From: CAYLUN01 sp964386865
GTDB lineage: Bacteria; Verrucomicrobiota; Kiritimatiellia; RFP12; UBA1067
Assembly (NCBI GenBank): GCA_964386865.1
Contig: CAYLUN010000049.1
Span: 1-44,763 of the forward strand
Reading direction: 5' to 3'
DNA length: 44,763 bases
Below the pieces are notes generated by a model. It was not told where the DNA came from and ran no database searches. It saw only the letters and a program-made list of their open reading frames with translations. Positions within the stretch are counted from its first letter, which is position 1. The number at the start of each line of letters is the position of its first letter. Shown one piece after another: positions 10,701-18,811 of this stretch. A program made the translations under genes and the position numbers.

Positions 10701-12846
10701 GGGGTTTAACGCGGACAACGACTGCGGCCGGTGCGCGAAGGTGGCGTTCCTCGTGCACGGCAACCAGCACATCCAGCCTGGAAGCGTCACGCAGGGCCTC
10801 ATCAACGACGGCGAAGGGAACGGCTTGCACCGGCCGCTTCTGATCCACGACATCTACCGCAGCAGGCTCAACCTGCACGTCACGCCGACGCTGGCCTGCG
10901 CGGCGCAGTGGGCGCAGACCGATCCGGTAACGGCCGAGCCGTGGCGCCTGACGCGCCTGGCGGACGGGCCGCGGTTCAACGCGTGGATCAGGGAACTCGC
11001 CGCGACGGGCACCGTTCACCTGCTGGCTTCGACCTACTCGGATCACATCCTGCCGTACTTCACCGCCGCATTCAACGCCGATAATGCGCGGCTGTCCGAA
11101 GAGGTGCTCGGGCAGCTCTACGGCGTGAGCTTCAGCGAGCACAGCGTGTTCTGGACGCCCGAGCGCGTGCTCGACAGCGATGTTCTGGCCAAGATCGGGG
11201 CGATGGGTTACGGCGCGACCGTGCTCGACCAGGATAGCCATCTCTGGCATTGGTTCGGCCGCAACGCCGCGCTGGGAGACGACGGCTACCGCATCAACCG
11301 CGTGAACGGCGTGTCGTGTTTCGTGATCGACAACAGCGTGGGGCAGTACCGCTACACGGTGTTCGATGGAGGTCCGGCGCTCGCCTTGCGGGCGCTGTTC
11401 AGCCGCCGCGCCCGCAGCGGCACGCAGGATCAGGTGATTACGCTCCTGTATCCGTGGGAGGAGTCGTTAGACGCAGCGAAGGCGAACGGCTACGACGCGC
11501 TGGTGCGCTGGATCGCAAACCGGCCGTGGCTGCGGCTGGTGGCGCTAGATGACATTCTCGCGGGGCGCGAGGATATTACCGGTGACGGGATCGGCGACGC
11601 GTGGTATCAGATCGACCGCGGCACGGCGGCGCGGCAGAAGCTAGGGCATGACTGGCTCAACCACGCCACGCAGTCGAACTACGACACCTGGTACGTCGGC
11701 AGCGCGAACGAAGAGAGCTTGGAGGGCAAGGCGTTCAACGTGCGCACGGGCGTCGCCATGCCTGCGCCGTACGGGATGCTGTATTCGGGCGGCGCGGTCT
11801 CCAACGCGTGGGCGGCGCTGTCCGGGATCAGCAATACGTCGGTGCTCAAGCTGGCCCGCAGCGTGATCCACGCCTCGGTGTTCGAGACCGCTTTCCACAC
11901 GGAGGACAACAACAACCTCGCGAAGTACAGCACCGGCGAATACGTCTACCCGGCCACAGGGCAGGGCTACTTGATCGGCTTCGCCAAGGTCGCGCAGGCT
12001 CAGAGCCGGTTCGCGGCGCTCTACGCGGCGGTGGACGACTGGGTGTCAGATGCGGCGGGTCTGACAGCGACCACGCAGCGCGTCGCCGACGTGGATCTGG
12101 ACGGCGAGGCCGAGTACCTGCTGTGCAACCGCTACGTGTGCGCCTTGTTCGAGCGCATCGGCGGGCGCATGACGGCGGCGTGGGCGCGCAAGGCCGACGG
12201 CGACGTGGTGCAGGTGGTCGGCAATCACGTAAGCTATGCCGGAGGCGAGACGGAGGAGGAGGGGGTGGAGAACGCGACTGCCTCCGGCGTGGTCGCGCAC
12301 CGCGCCTCGTGCCTGAAGGACTGGTGGGTCGGCACATCGGCCTACGTGAACGACCTCTATACGGTCACTTCATTCGGTACAGACGGCTTCCGCTTCGTCT
12401 CGGGCGACGGAAAAATCGCGAAGACGGTCGCGCTCGGCGCCGCCACTAACGCCTTCGAGGTCAGCTATGCGCTCAGCGGCAGTTTGTCGGCCTCGACCCT
12501 TTACGTGCGCAACGGCTTCTCGCCCGACCTGCAGGGGCTGCTCGTACAAGGGCCGACCAACCTGGTCCGTTCTGTCGAGTCCGGCGTGCTCCGTATCGCG
12601 ACGCGCTCGGGTGACGCGGACGTTGCGGCAGCGGTCGGCGCGGCAGACTCTGGCCACACCGCGACCGTCAACGAGGACGCCGTAGACGACAACCCGGGGT
12701 TGGGCATCACCTTTCACACGTCCAACATGCGTAACCTCGCGCAGACCGAGCAGGTCGAAATTTACGGCACGGGCAGCTTCACCTTCTCGCTCACATTCAG
12801 CGCGGAGAAGCGCATTCCGCGCGGGCTGGTCCTGCGGATCCAATGA
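4762..12846 (+). CDS. Giant secreted GH13 alpha-amylase with TSP3 repeats and a GH57-like C-terminal module
   Basis: A 2694-residue protein. ATG 4762 follows GAAGGGG at 8 nt and begins the signal peptide MRKSGKLIPALLVCLISC. Residues of about 25-650 form a GH13 TIM barrel: GLRLDAVKH (nucleophile D336), MFGEHLG (acid/base E397) and SHDND (D459), with a substrate-side motif FDNIMNHRAF. Long beta-rich segments follow. Residues about 1410-1665 hold thrombospondin type-3-like calcium repeats (DSDGDGLSDG, DTDGDGLSDG, DTDGDGLPDG). Residues about 1715-1985 look like a DOMON/glucodextranase-type carbohydrate-binding domain (inference). From 1993 the sequence resembles GH57: HGNQHIQP, then FWTPERV with E2134 matching the GH57 nucleophile motif WLTERVW, then a C-terminal part with DLDGEAEYLLCNRYVCALFE like GH57 beta domains. 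The usual GH57 motif 4 (DDGEKFG) is replaced by LYPWEES (2229-2235). It probably degrades starch-type glucans outside the cell. Confidence 0.88.
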   Translation: MRKSGKLIPALLVCLISCTSAWSEVMLQYFNTSWREIADKMPELAEAGYTSLWLPPPTKGSGGLSVGYDLWDPFDLGGKDQRGSVRTRYGTEADLLYLVEVAHRFGIRVYFDNIMNHRAFDIPGYNESTPIDIYPGMVPEDFHLRKTEEGFYRKWDNCRDWNSAWQVMNLGLADLIDIAHETPNDNFGLYEGDDHPTWSGVRQPNNPDYYLDADLPLSVGYSSYSWSEHTFANKEVYADVGYTNAAGAFVSAAAGNGRFDWEDANADGQHSAGERGEPFEDTGLDGARPGWQDAAHGYGDGRYNMGNPVSEDVGAYLIRAARWLIDRTKADGLRLDAVKHVPDYFFGAYNSDTSGAGYTGGAQVQYNLSRNISDWGNHRDSVFNTEIARDDALMFGEHLGSPPGYGGYFATGMRLVDNELRSKLNGTLGSPWAGLEGMDQPGAGGFAPDLGVMHAQSHDNDYASRRELQHALYFTRAGLGLLYTDGNHHAETLGESGGAFPRWANTAFLGQWNDGRVPNLLYIHDQFARGTQRGVYSDGDYVAYERIDGRQGGSTDADKVTLLVLLNDNYAVGVKRSIDQLTSFPHQSGGANAYLYNYSTYGGGFYTWASDLWDVTVPPGGYFAFSWKNPDPSTLWSQTGGQPLTIYENGAEAPLLAVERSDGPDGDPGFNPYGVTDTNATDYAYTYRVPRVTAGTNLQFVARVDGSAANVLLKLDGGVDLNGTSGYAWDVAKRDQPPTKADDVFLGYEQASFVKRIHREKFAARDSAHNKIGSAGATSYTTLWGSGAWTVNESSAANDWSGAETAVFVYHDPAGTTDRGASQNSGSALWAKTGDPGNINRVFLYYTADGTWPEGAGGQGKGSTRTVELSFDHADSGDGKDWWTCALPTVGAGMDFRYKVGAFRQQDGSGSAPWGIVWPGDQASVGLKTTRMGVWQVVGFNAEAVGYNPHNDFGALKTGLEEGFHLIQARAFLQRDSRASIYNTFKQTFYYDVQRPQGLVLWPARDGDSVGGQQYGVVVRSDRTVRELWCHVDDGDPNNDDVVTGVANGNGRGFEPYDDLNDSGSYDAGEPYADVNASGAYDALLAEAWQAAYEESAYLPGSDGYAKSWRFNYVNIPAGGAPGVIKARLREWSSATRSAWTTNTADAVGHFTTLARQVCTWGPDQRLFVAWPQADGDPVGAGYGLKVYFSQSLAEGLSDAQLIDAFAIRIQSAVSGQTSGGVVQNKAGYAIMRNETGDYHALRLNLPNLYNGMPDWLHGVEVTLTREGAGDLVATRLVRAEKGVEAPHLEIVEPKEYDSDGQPIKLVIPDVAYPTATNRSLTIQLRTVTNVVQHGVAMDQWPSGFTGTVSFVTNRIEGGYLFLDYRWTWLCEGLFHFTAAVRTAAGASNSVGRSCTVILRQTVESAEGDGDDDDDGILDLDEVTSYALLDAVSSPNSDLWVQHEIHTYTCCGKTGATSPDSDGDGLSDGLELGWRTPTAPAQTDAEADTNGDGYPNFVADLDPPFYNTLDNEGEVPGVDSISKGGDRTRRVAGATTDPTKPDTDGDGLSDGVEDANRNGWVDGDGAELPSSWDPWLSRAWPDGEIDPGETWLETDPNNADSDGDGAVDGYGEDRTRNGRIDGDADTNRVWSAGEVWSETDPLKPDTDGDGLPDGWENRYGFDPLDSGSASLRGATPALVNGALGDPDADGFNNAQEYANGTNPRAADTGVPPPPGSIVIGRGAALGAVNGATNFVEFTDWSASDLVALDAYNDQAQNGAVDIYRGWDGYDSSRDMVAFYAHDGGAPAAGGDGRFYFRVDFDNLQAHAEDGYLDLYVAIDMNSPSAGEVALPDEVDCGTLMRYEAVVAVYGYNTGRVYVDLDRNSNTATAGQSPHAFGLEGRDQNAANGFGQAHFNAALDAVEFSISRQALLDAGWNGLDYRVLNFQVYTTKDGTQNTPLGAGDIGGRADLRDTVRSDWICSDYWRDQDAIKANPYLNQWVGFNADNDCGRCAKVAFLVHGNQHIQPGSVTQGLINDGEGNGLHRPLLIHDIYRSRLNLHVTPTLACAAQWAQTDPVTAEPWRLTRLADGPRFNAWIRELAATGTVHLLASTYSDHILPYFTAAFNADNARLSEEVLGQLYGVSFSEHSVFWTPERVLDSDVLAKIGAMGYGATVLDQDSHLWHWFGRNAALGDDGYRINRVNGVSCFVIDNSVGQYRYTVFDGGPALALRALFSRRARSGTQDQVITLLYPWEESLDAAKANGYDALVRWIANRPWLRLVALDDILAGREDITGDGIGDAWYQIDRGTAARQKLGHDWLNHATQSNYDTWYVGSANEESLEGKAFNVRTGVAMPAPYGMLYSGGAVSNAWAALSGISNTSVLKLARSVIHASVFETAFHTEDNNNLAKYSTGEYVYPATGQGYLIGFAKVAQAQSRFAALYAAVDDWVSDAAGLTATTQRVADVDLDGEAEYLLCNRYVCALFERIGGRMTAAWARKADGDVVQVVGNHVSYAGGETEEEGVENATASGVVAHRASCLKDWWVGTSAYVNDLYTVTSFGTDGFRFVSGDGKIAKTVALGAATNAFEVSYALSGSLSASTLYVRNGFSPDLQGLLVQGPTNLVRSVESGVLRIATRSGDADVAAAVGAADSGHTATVNEDAVDDNPGLGITFHTSNMRNLAQTEQVEIYGTGSFTFSLTFSAEKRIPRGLVLRIQ

Positions 12847-13053
12847 TGATGAGTGTCTCTTATTCCGCATAGCGGCTGCGACGGTTGCCGCGACTGCCGG
12901 CGGGCTGCATGGCCGTGCTACGCGCGTCGCCTGCGACGGTACGGCCGGAATTACGAGACGGCCGACGCGGTTTTCGGCGGGCTCGTAGCGCCCGCCGTAC
13001 TGAACCCGGCAGCCGAAGCACGCGCCATCGGATGCGTCGGTACGCAAAACACA

Positions 13054-13083
13054 TTTTCGTGTGGCGTGCGTTTCGTGTATCAT
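13054..13083 (+). promoter_or_regulatory. Weak candidate promoter before the secreted esterase
   Basis: TTTTCG (13054-13059) and TATCAT (13078-13083) are 18 bp apart in the least GC-rich part of the 270-bp gap. The -10 is good and the -35 matches only half of TTGACA. The rest of the gap (12847-13053) is GC-rich, and I see no gene in it: the frame that continues upstream of ATG 13117 lacks a recognisable domain or ribosome-binding site. Confidence 0.3.
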
Positions 13084-13116
13084 TCGGGCTGTCGATGGCG
13101 AAAGGGGGTCAGCCGT

Positions 13117-14433
13117 ATGGGTTTCGGAGGTGGAGCGAGGTCTGTCTGGGGGCGCCGGTTGGCCGTCTGCGCCCTAGGCGTCTACGCGAGCTGCGGGGCG
13201 GCAGAGAACGAGCGCCACAAGAAGGGCCGCTTTTCGGTCACGTTTGAGAAGCGCTCGCCTGTCAGCGCCGTCGAAGAGTTTGTGCGGCGTAAGCTCAAGG
13301 AGGACGTTGACGACAAGAGCCGCTACGAGTTGAAGGACGTGACCTTCGAGGTCTTGGTTCCTGACAGCTACGATCCGGCAAAGCCGAGCGCGCTCTTCGT
13401 GTGGATCAACTCGGTCGACAGCGGCGGGCCGCCCGGTCAGCTCACGGCTGCACTGGCCAAGCGGGGTATGATTTTCATCGGCGCGAATCAGACGGGCAAC
13501 GACCATCCGGTCGCCAAGCGAATCGGCGCGGCGATCGACGCCGCGTATAACATGCCGGCACTCTACAGCATCGACACCAACCGGATCTACGTCGCGGGCA
13601 GCTCGGGCGGAGGCCGCTGCGCCAGCCAGGCGGCGATCGTCTATTCGGACGTTTTTACGGGCGGCGCGTTCTACGTGATCGGCTGTAACCACTACAACAA
13701 CATCCCCGTGGGGGACGGCTCCAATAAGATCTATTCGGGGTTCTGGGAGGAGCAAGACAAGAAGCTGCTGGGGTTGGCGAGGGGGCACTACTTCGTCTTT
13801 CTGACGGGCAGTAAGGACTTCAACCGCCTAGGCACGGTCGGCGCGCACAAGGCTTACGGCGAAGACGGCTTCGAGCACTGCACGTACATCGAGGTTCCCG
13901 ACATGGGGCACTCCAATCCTCCGGCGGAGTACTTCGAAGAGGGGCTCGCTTTTCTGGACGGCGCGCGGGTCGAGACGGGTAAGAAGGCGCTCGCGCAGGC
14001 GCTGAAGCTGCTGCAGGCGAAGAAAGTACCCGAAGCGGCCGCGCTCTTGGTGCAGGCGAAGGAGTCGGGCGTCGAAGAGGCGCAGACGCATCTGGACAAG
14101 ATCCGGGCGGGTGCGGAGGCCGACACGGCGGCCGGCTTGAAATTACTGGAGGCGAAGAATCTGGCGCAGGCGCGCGACCATTTCCAGAAGGTCGTTCGCG
14201 CGTACGGCGAGCAGGTGGCTGTCAAGGCCAAGGACGAACTGGCGAAGCTGGAAAGCTCTCCCGCGTTCGTCGCGGAGCGCACGGCGGCCGAGCGCTTTCT
14301 GGCGATCCGCAGCCGGTTCCAAACGGATGGCAAAGCCAAGACGGCGGCTGCGCTCAAACAGCTCATCGAGGAGTATCCGGGCACGGAGGCGACTGAGAAG
14401 GCGAAGGGTGTGCTCAAGAACATGGGTGCCTGA
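13117..14433 (+). CDS. Secreted alpha/beta-hydrolase (esterase) with helical repeat tail
   Basis: A 438-residue protein. ATG 13117 is chosen because AAAGGGGG (13101-13108) precedes it and a signal-peptide-like stretch follows (RRLAVCALGVYASCGAAE). Residues about 70-280 form an alpha/beta-hydrolase of the PHB-depolymerase/feruloyl-esterase kind: VTFEVLVPDSYDP, then the nucleophile elbow VAGSSGGGRC (S163), then MGHSNPP with H265 as the likely catalytic histidine. The acid residue is not certain. The tail (about 285-438) is Ala/Lys/Glu-rich with repeated QALKLLQAKKVPEAAALLV-type helices, resembling TPR or Sel1-like repeats that may hold a partner. It lies between two secreted amylase genes, 66 bp ahead of the second, which suggests a joint role in plant or storage glucan breakdown, for example removing ester groups. 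The exact substrate is not readable. Confidence 0.75.
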   Translation: MGFGGGARSVWGRRLAVCALGVYASCGAAENERHKKGRFSVTFEKRSPVSAVEEFVRRKLKEDVDDKSRYELKDVTFEVLVPDSYDPAKPSALFVWINSVDSGGPPGQLTAALAKRGMIFIGANQTGNDHPVAKRIGAAIDAAYNMPALYSIDTNRIYVAGSSGGGRCASQAAIVYSDVFTGGAFYVIGCNHYNNIPVGDGSNKIYSGFWEEQDKKLLGLARGHYFVFLTGSKDFNRLGTVGAHKAYGEDGFEHCTYIEVPDMGHSNPPAEYFEEGLAFLDGARVETGKKALAQALKLLQAKKVPEAAALLVQAKESGVEEAQTHLDKIRAGAEADTAAGLKLLEAKNLAQARDHFQKVVRAYGEQVAVKAKDELAKLESSPAFVAERTAAERFLAIRSRFQTDGKAKTAAALKQLIEEYPGTEATEKAKGVLKNMGA

Positions 14434-14452
14434 GCGGGCTACGGGAGGGGCC

Positions 14453-14470
14453 GGGGACAGGAGCGTCCCC
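14453..14470. repeat. Single GGACA-type hairpin repeat
   Basis: GGGGACAGGAGCGTCCCC is an isolated copy of the family found in four copies at 4231-4334. Here the A of one arm faces G in the other (GGGGAC/GTCCCC stem). It sits in the 66-bp gap between the esterase stop and the next start, about 30 nt before the ATG, so it would lie in the leader of the second amylase if the two genes are co-transcribed. Confidence 0.75.
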
Positions 14471-14499
14471 TATCCCGGGCGGGCGTCAGAGGAGGAGCT

Positions 14500-17400
14500 A
14501 TGACGAACAGGACGATGCGGTATCAGCGAGGAGGCGCGTTGCTGGCGGTGGCGGCGCTGACACTCTTTGCGGTCTCCCTTGCCGGAGCGACGACTTCCCT
14601 GCGCGGGAGCTTCAACGGGTGGGGTTTTTCGGATCTGACGATCGACGGCGCGTTCGGCGCAGGCGCGTACCGCTCGATCACGGTGTCGGGGATCAGCGGC
14701 TCGCCGGCCGAGTACAAGTTCTACAGCTCGGACAGCGCGGTCGGGTGGATGGGGGCTGGAACGGCCGCCTCGCCCAATTCCAGCAAGGGCGTCGCGGATA
14801 AGAACGGCGGAGGCAACCTGTCGCTCGCCGCCAGCACGTCTAAAGCCTACACGTTTCGCATCAAGGGATACGACACCTGGTGGCAGCGCGACTACGTGGT
14901 CATGGAGACTGACGCCGCGCCCGTCGGGTTCGCTTCGGTTGCCGACAACCACGCGTGGAGCGGCGGCGCGGGCGAGGTGACGGTGACCGTCAACACGACG
15001 GCCGCGCTGTCGCCCCAAGAGACGGTCTATGTGCGCTGGAGCACGGACAGCTTCGCCACTGCGGCGATCGTGGCCGCGGGTGGGAGCGGAACCGCCTACG
15101 CGGCCGCGATCCCGGCGCAGTCGAAAGGGACGACGGTGGCCTACTACGTGTTCACCTCGACCTTGCCGTACGGCGTGATTGCCGGCGACCCCGACCTCTG
15201 CACGCTCAGGGGCGACAGCAACGGTGGCGCCAACTACAGGTACACGGCCACCTCCGCGCTGCGCATTTCTGCCGACGGCGGGGCCACTTGGCGGGACGCG
15301 GACTACACGACATCGAAGTTTTTCATCGACGAGCGGGCGGGGCAGCGCGCGAGCGTGATCGCGCGTCTGGCTGTGCCGGACGCCAACAGCAAGGCCGCCG
15401 AAGTGTTCACCAATCTGGGCCGGCGCGACTGGGCGGACGTCGATTACACCAACGCGTTCATCACGGGCGACGGCTATGCCGACGGCATCTGTCCTCCGAA
15501 CGGCAACCTGATCTCGACCAATGACGCGGGCGCGTACTTTACGGCGTTCGCGATGACTTCGCTCGGGGGAGGCGTCTACGAGTGGACAGGGACGGTCACT
15601 CGGTGCGGCGCCTATCGCCTGACCGCCCGCCGCCAAACTCAGTCGCAGGGGCCGACCAACTGGATCTGGTATGGAGACGCAGGCTGCCGAGACCACGCCG
15701 TCGTCGTGTCGCCGGCCAAAGCACATGCGCTGACCCTCTACGAGCTGAGCGCGCTGACGGTCAACGCGTCGGCTGCCACGCAGGCCGGGCGCAGCACGTT
15801 CGCCGACCTGTCCGACCCGGACAACGGGAAGTTCAACCTGAACCACCTCGACTTCCTCCAGGCCAACTGCCTCTGGTTCCAGCCGATCCACCCATGCGCG
15901 AGCACCGCGCGCGGCAATCCGGACGGCTTCACGCCGGGCAGCCCCTACGCCACGCGCGACTACTTTGCGGTCTCGCCGTGGCTCGGTGCGGCGGGAACGG
16001 AGGAATCGGCGCTGGCCGAGTTCACCAACTTCGTGGCCCTGTGTGACGCCTACACGGGCTCGGTCGGCACGGTCAACGTCCTGCTCGACGGCGTCTTCAA
16101 CCACACCTCGTGGGATGCGGAGTTCGGCCAGGGCGGCGTCGACCTCGGGCTCTGCGCGGGCAAGGACGACGCGATCGGCGCGACGAAGCCCGGCTGGTAC
16201 GCCCGCGCGACCGACTACGGGCTGCCCGCCACGGCCTACAGCGGCGTCTACGACAACGACTTCGCGACGGCGCCCGACCGCGGCGACTTCGGCAAGTGGC
16301 CCGACGTGGCGGAGCTGTTCTTCGGCAACTACGCCGCGCTCGTGCGCCACAACCCCGAGGACAACGGCGACTACCTGAGCGAGGACGACTGGTACGACCA
16401 CGCGGGCATGAGCGCGACCACCAAAGACCTGTGGAAGTACTTCGCCTATTACGCAGACTACTGGCTGGCCAAGACCGGCCACCCCGGCACCAACGGGCTC
16501 GACGCCGCGCAGGACGACCGCGGCATCGACGGCCTGCGCTGCGACTTCGCGCAGGGCCTGCCGCCGCAGTTCTGGGAGTACTTCGTCAACCACACCCGAA
16601 GCAAGAAGTGGAACTTCATCTTCATGGCGGAGACGCTCGACGGCGGCAATCCGGGCCGACGCTCGAACCGCCACTTCGATCTGCTGAACGAGAGCATCGT
16701 GTTCAAGTTCACGCAGGAGCACATCGACGAGGCGGCGGAATTCAAGCAAGCCTATGAAGACCGGCGCACGGCCTACGACGGTGGCGGCATCCTGCTGAAC
16801 CTGACGAGCCACGACGAGGTGATGCCGGAGAGCGACCCTTGGATGACCGCGTCGCGCTACGGCTGCAACGCGATGATCGACGGGCTGCCGATGATCTTTT
16901 ACGGGCAGGAGCGGGGGATCGTGCCCGCCGCAGGCGCCAGCGGTGGCGTGAACCAGGGGTTCTCGCTGTTCGAGCTGAACTTCGGCAAGTACATCGTCCA
17001 CTTCAAGCAGTGGAATAAGGCCACCTTCTGGGAGAGCCCGCCCGCGTTCTCAGCGGGGCTGGATCAGTGGTACGGGCGGGTCAACTGGGCGCGGCTGAAC
17101 AGCCCCGCGCTGCGCAGCGCGAACCGCTACTTCCTCAGCCGCAAGAGCGGCGGCGGCGACAACCCGAAAATTCTGGCCGCGGCCAAATACGGCGCGTACG
17201 GAGCCGGGCCGACCGCCGGGAACGACGTGGTGCTGGCCTTCGCGCTGATCCTCGACGCGTCGCACACCGCAGCGAGCGAGACCTACGATTTGCAGGCTCC
17301 GTGGGCGGCGCTGGGCCTTGCGACGAACAGGCGCTACAATGTCCAGAACGTCGCGTCCAGCCACGCCTCACGCTTCCTTTGGCCCTCGCCGAGGACGGGC

Positions 17401-17535
17401 CAGCAGCTGTACGACAACGGCATCTGGGTCAACCTCAGCGCGGACTCCGGCGGCGCGATCACGCGCGACGGCGCGCTGGTGCAGTACTTGCGCGTGGTCG
17501 CGATCAGCCCCGGCCTCAGCCTGAGCATCCGCTAA
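14500..17535 (+). CDS. Secreted GH13 alpha-amylase with N-terminal starch-binding-like domains
   Basis: A 1011-residue protein with a strong ribosome-binding site (GAGGAG) before ATG 14500. A signal peptide (to about ATTS, residue 30) is followed by TSLRGSFNGWGF, typical of CBM20/CBM48-like or SusE/F-like carbohydrate-binding folds, and by a second beta-sandwich to about residue 250. The GH13 barrel follows: LNHLDFLQANCLWFQPIHP, LLDGVFNHTS, GLRCDF with nucleophile D682, FMAETLDGG with acid/base E711, and LTSHDE with D772. All three catalytic residues are present, so it should be an active endo-acting amylase or related transglycosylase secreted to hydrolyse alpha-1,4-glucans. There is little sequence similarity to the GH13 domain of the 2694-residue neighbour beyond the catalytic motifs, so the two are not a recent duplication. 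Its stop codon is 4 bp from that of the convergent mtaB. Confidence 0.9.
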   Translation: MTNRTMRYQRGGALLAVAALTLFAVSLAGATTSLRGSFNGWGFSDLTIDGAFGAGAYRSITVSGISGSPAEYKFYSSDSAVGWMGAGTAASPNSSKGVADKNGGGNLSLAASTSKAYTFRIKGYDTWWQRDYVVMETDAAPVGFASVADNHAWSGGAGEVTVTVNTTAALSPQETVYVRWSTDSFATAAIVAAGGSGTAYAAAIPAQSKGTTVAYYVFTSTLPYGVIAGDPDLCTLRGDSNGGANYRYTATSALRISADGGATWRDADYTTSKFFIDERAGQRASVIARLAVPDANSKAAEVFTNLGRRDWADVDYTNAFITGDGYADGICPPNGNLISTNDAGAYFTAFAMTSLGGGVYEWTGTVTRCGAYRLTARRQTQSQGPTNWIWYGDAGCRDHAVVVSPAKAHALTLYELSALTVNASAATQAGRSTFADLSDPDNGKFNLNHLDFLQANCLWFQPIHPCASTARGNPDGFTPGSPYATRDYFAVSPWLGAAGTEESALAEFTNFVALCDAYTGSVGTVNVLLDGVFNHTSWDAEFGQGGVDLGLCAGKDDAIGATKPGWYARATDYGLPATAYSGVYDNDFATAPDRGDFGKWPDVAELFFGNYAALVRHNPEDNGDYLSEDDWYDHAGMSATTKDLWKYFAYYADYWLAKTGHPGTNGLDAAQDDRGIDGLRCDFAQGLPPQFWEYFVNHTRSKKWNFIFMAETLDGGNPGRRSNRHFDLLNESIVFKFTQEHIDEAAEFKQAYEDRRTAYDGGGILLNLTSHDEVMPESDPWMTASRYGCNAMIDGLPMIFYGQERGIVPAAGASGGVNQGFSLFELNFGKYIVHFKQWNKATFWESPPAFSAGLDQWYGRVNWARLNSPALRSANRYFLSRKSGGGDNPKILAAAKYGAYGAGPTAGNDVVLAFALILDASHTAASETYDLQAPWAALGLATNRRYNVQNVASSHASRFLWPSPRTGQQLYDNGIWVNLSADSGGAITRDGALVQYLRVVAISPGLSLSIR

Positions 17536-17539
17536 CGGG

Positions 17540-18784
17540 TTAGGCGTGTCCGCAGAGGGTGTCGCCGGCCGCGCGCTCCGGCGTGAAAGTGAGGAGCGAG
17601 CGGCGGCGGCCTTGCGGCGCGCCGCTGACGGCGCACGCGAGGTATTCGGCGCTCCAGCCACAGGCGCGTCCTTCCCTGTCGTAGCGCTCGACGAGGAGCT
17701 CGACGGGGCGGCCGACGAAACGCTGCGCGAAGGCATCGCGCTGTCTGGCCCCTTGGCCGATCAGCAGCCGCGCCCGCCGCTTGCGCTCGCAGGCCGGAAC
17801 CACACCGTCGAGCTCCGCCGCCGGAGTGCCCGGGCGCTCGCTGTAGGGGAAGACGTGCAGCTTGCTGAACGGGAACTCCTCGACCAGCGCCCGCGTCCGC
17901 TCGAACGCCTCGCTTGTCTCGCCCGGAAAGCCGCAGATGACGTCCGCGCCGAGGCCGAGGTCGGGCATGAGCCGCAGCGCCTCGCGGAGGGTTTCGCGCA
18001 CGTGTCCGGACGTGTAGCGCCGGCGCATACGCGTGAGGACGCCGTCGTCCCCGCTCTGGACGGGCAGGTGCAGGAACCGGCAAAGCTGGGGCGTTTGCGC
18101 CATCAGCGCGACTATGCCGCGCTCGACCGTGCCAGGCTCGATCGAGCCGAGCCGGATGCGCCCGAGGCCGGGCAGGGCGGCCAGCGCGCGCAGCAGGTCG
18201 AGGAGCGCGCGCCCCTCGTCTCGATAGGACGCGATGTTGCAGCCGGTCACGACGAGCTCGCGGAAGCCGGCGCCGATGAGGGCGCGCGCGTCGTCGAGGC
18301 AGGCCTCGAAGGGCCGGCTGCGAGGCGCGCCGCGCGTGTGCGGCACGATGCAGTATGCGCAGAAGAAGTCGCACCCGTCTTGGATCTTCAGCGCCGCGCG
18401 CTGCGTGCGGCGGTCGGGCGAGAGGGGCTGCGGGCTGTAGGCCAGCCCGAGGAGGCGCATGACGAGGGGCACCAGCTCATCTTTCCGCTCGCGCGGCACG
18501 ATCAGGTCGAGGCCGAAGCCGCAGAGCCGCTCGTCGCCGAGCGCCTCGACCGTGCAGCCCGTCAGGACCAGGCAGGCCGCGGGGTGCCGAGCCCTAAGCG
18601 CCCGTAGCGCCTTGAGCCCCTCGCTCTCGGCGGCCTGCGTGACGGCGCAAGAGTGGACGACGATGACACGGGCGGGCGAGCCGAGTGGCGCGCGGGAGAA
18701 GCCTGCCGCCGCGAACCCGGCTTCGAACAGGGCCGCCTCTGCCTGGTTCAGGCGGCAGCCGAAGGTCTTGAAGGCAACGGTCAT
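17540..18784 (-). CDS. mtaB: tRNA (N6-threonylcarbamoyladenosine(37)-C2)-methylthiotransferase MtaB
   Basis: A 414-residue radical-SAM methylthiotransferase. The N-terminal UPF0004 domain carries the three cluster cysteines in GCRLNQ (C10), SCAVT (C46) and TGC (C77). The radical-SAM cluster motif is CDFFCAYC (C138, C142, C145), followed by IVPHTRG. A long middle region (SIEPGTV, HLPVQSGDD, ICGFPGETSEAF, FPYSERPGT) matches the MtaB branch rather than RimO or MiaB. A shortened TRAM-like region ends the protein. It converts t6A37 to ms2t6A37 in tRNAs reading ANN codons, using SAM and a sacrificial iron-sulfur cluster. ATG 18784 lies 27 bp after the efp stop, so the two genes, both concerned with translation quality, are probably co-transcribed. 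Confidence 0.92.
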   Translation of the reverse strand: MTVAFKTFGCRLNQAEAALFEAGFAAAGFSRAPLGSPARVIVVHSCAVTQAAESEGLKALRALRARHPAACLVLTGCTVEALGDERLCGFGLDLIVPRERKDELVPLVMRLLGLAYSPQPLSPDRRTQRAALKIQDGCDFFCAYCIVPHTRGAPRSRPFEACLDDARALIGAGFRELVVTGCNIASYRDEGRALLDLLRALAALPGLGRIRLGSIEPGTVERGIVALMAQTPQLCRFLHLPVQSGDDGVLTRMRRRYTSGHVRETLREALRLMPDLGLGADVICGFPGETSEAFERTRALVEEFPFSKLHVFPYSERPGTPAAELDGVVPACERKRRARLLIGQGARQRDAFAQRFVGRPVELLVERYDREGRACGWSAEYLACAVSGAPQGRRRSLLTFTPERAAGDTLCGHA

Positions 18785-18811
18785 TGGCGTGCGCGCCGTC
18801 GCGCAGCCCGC

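Noticed and set aside
12853..13116. N-terminal extension of the secreted esterase from ATG 12853
   Set aside because: It would place about 88 non-conserved residues before a good signal peptide and ribosome-binding site at 13117.
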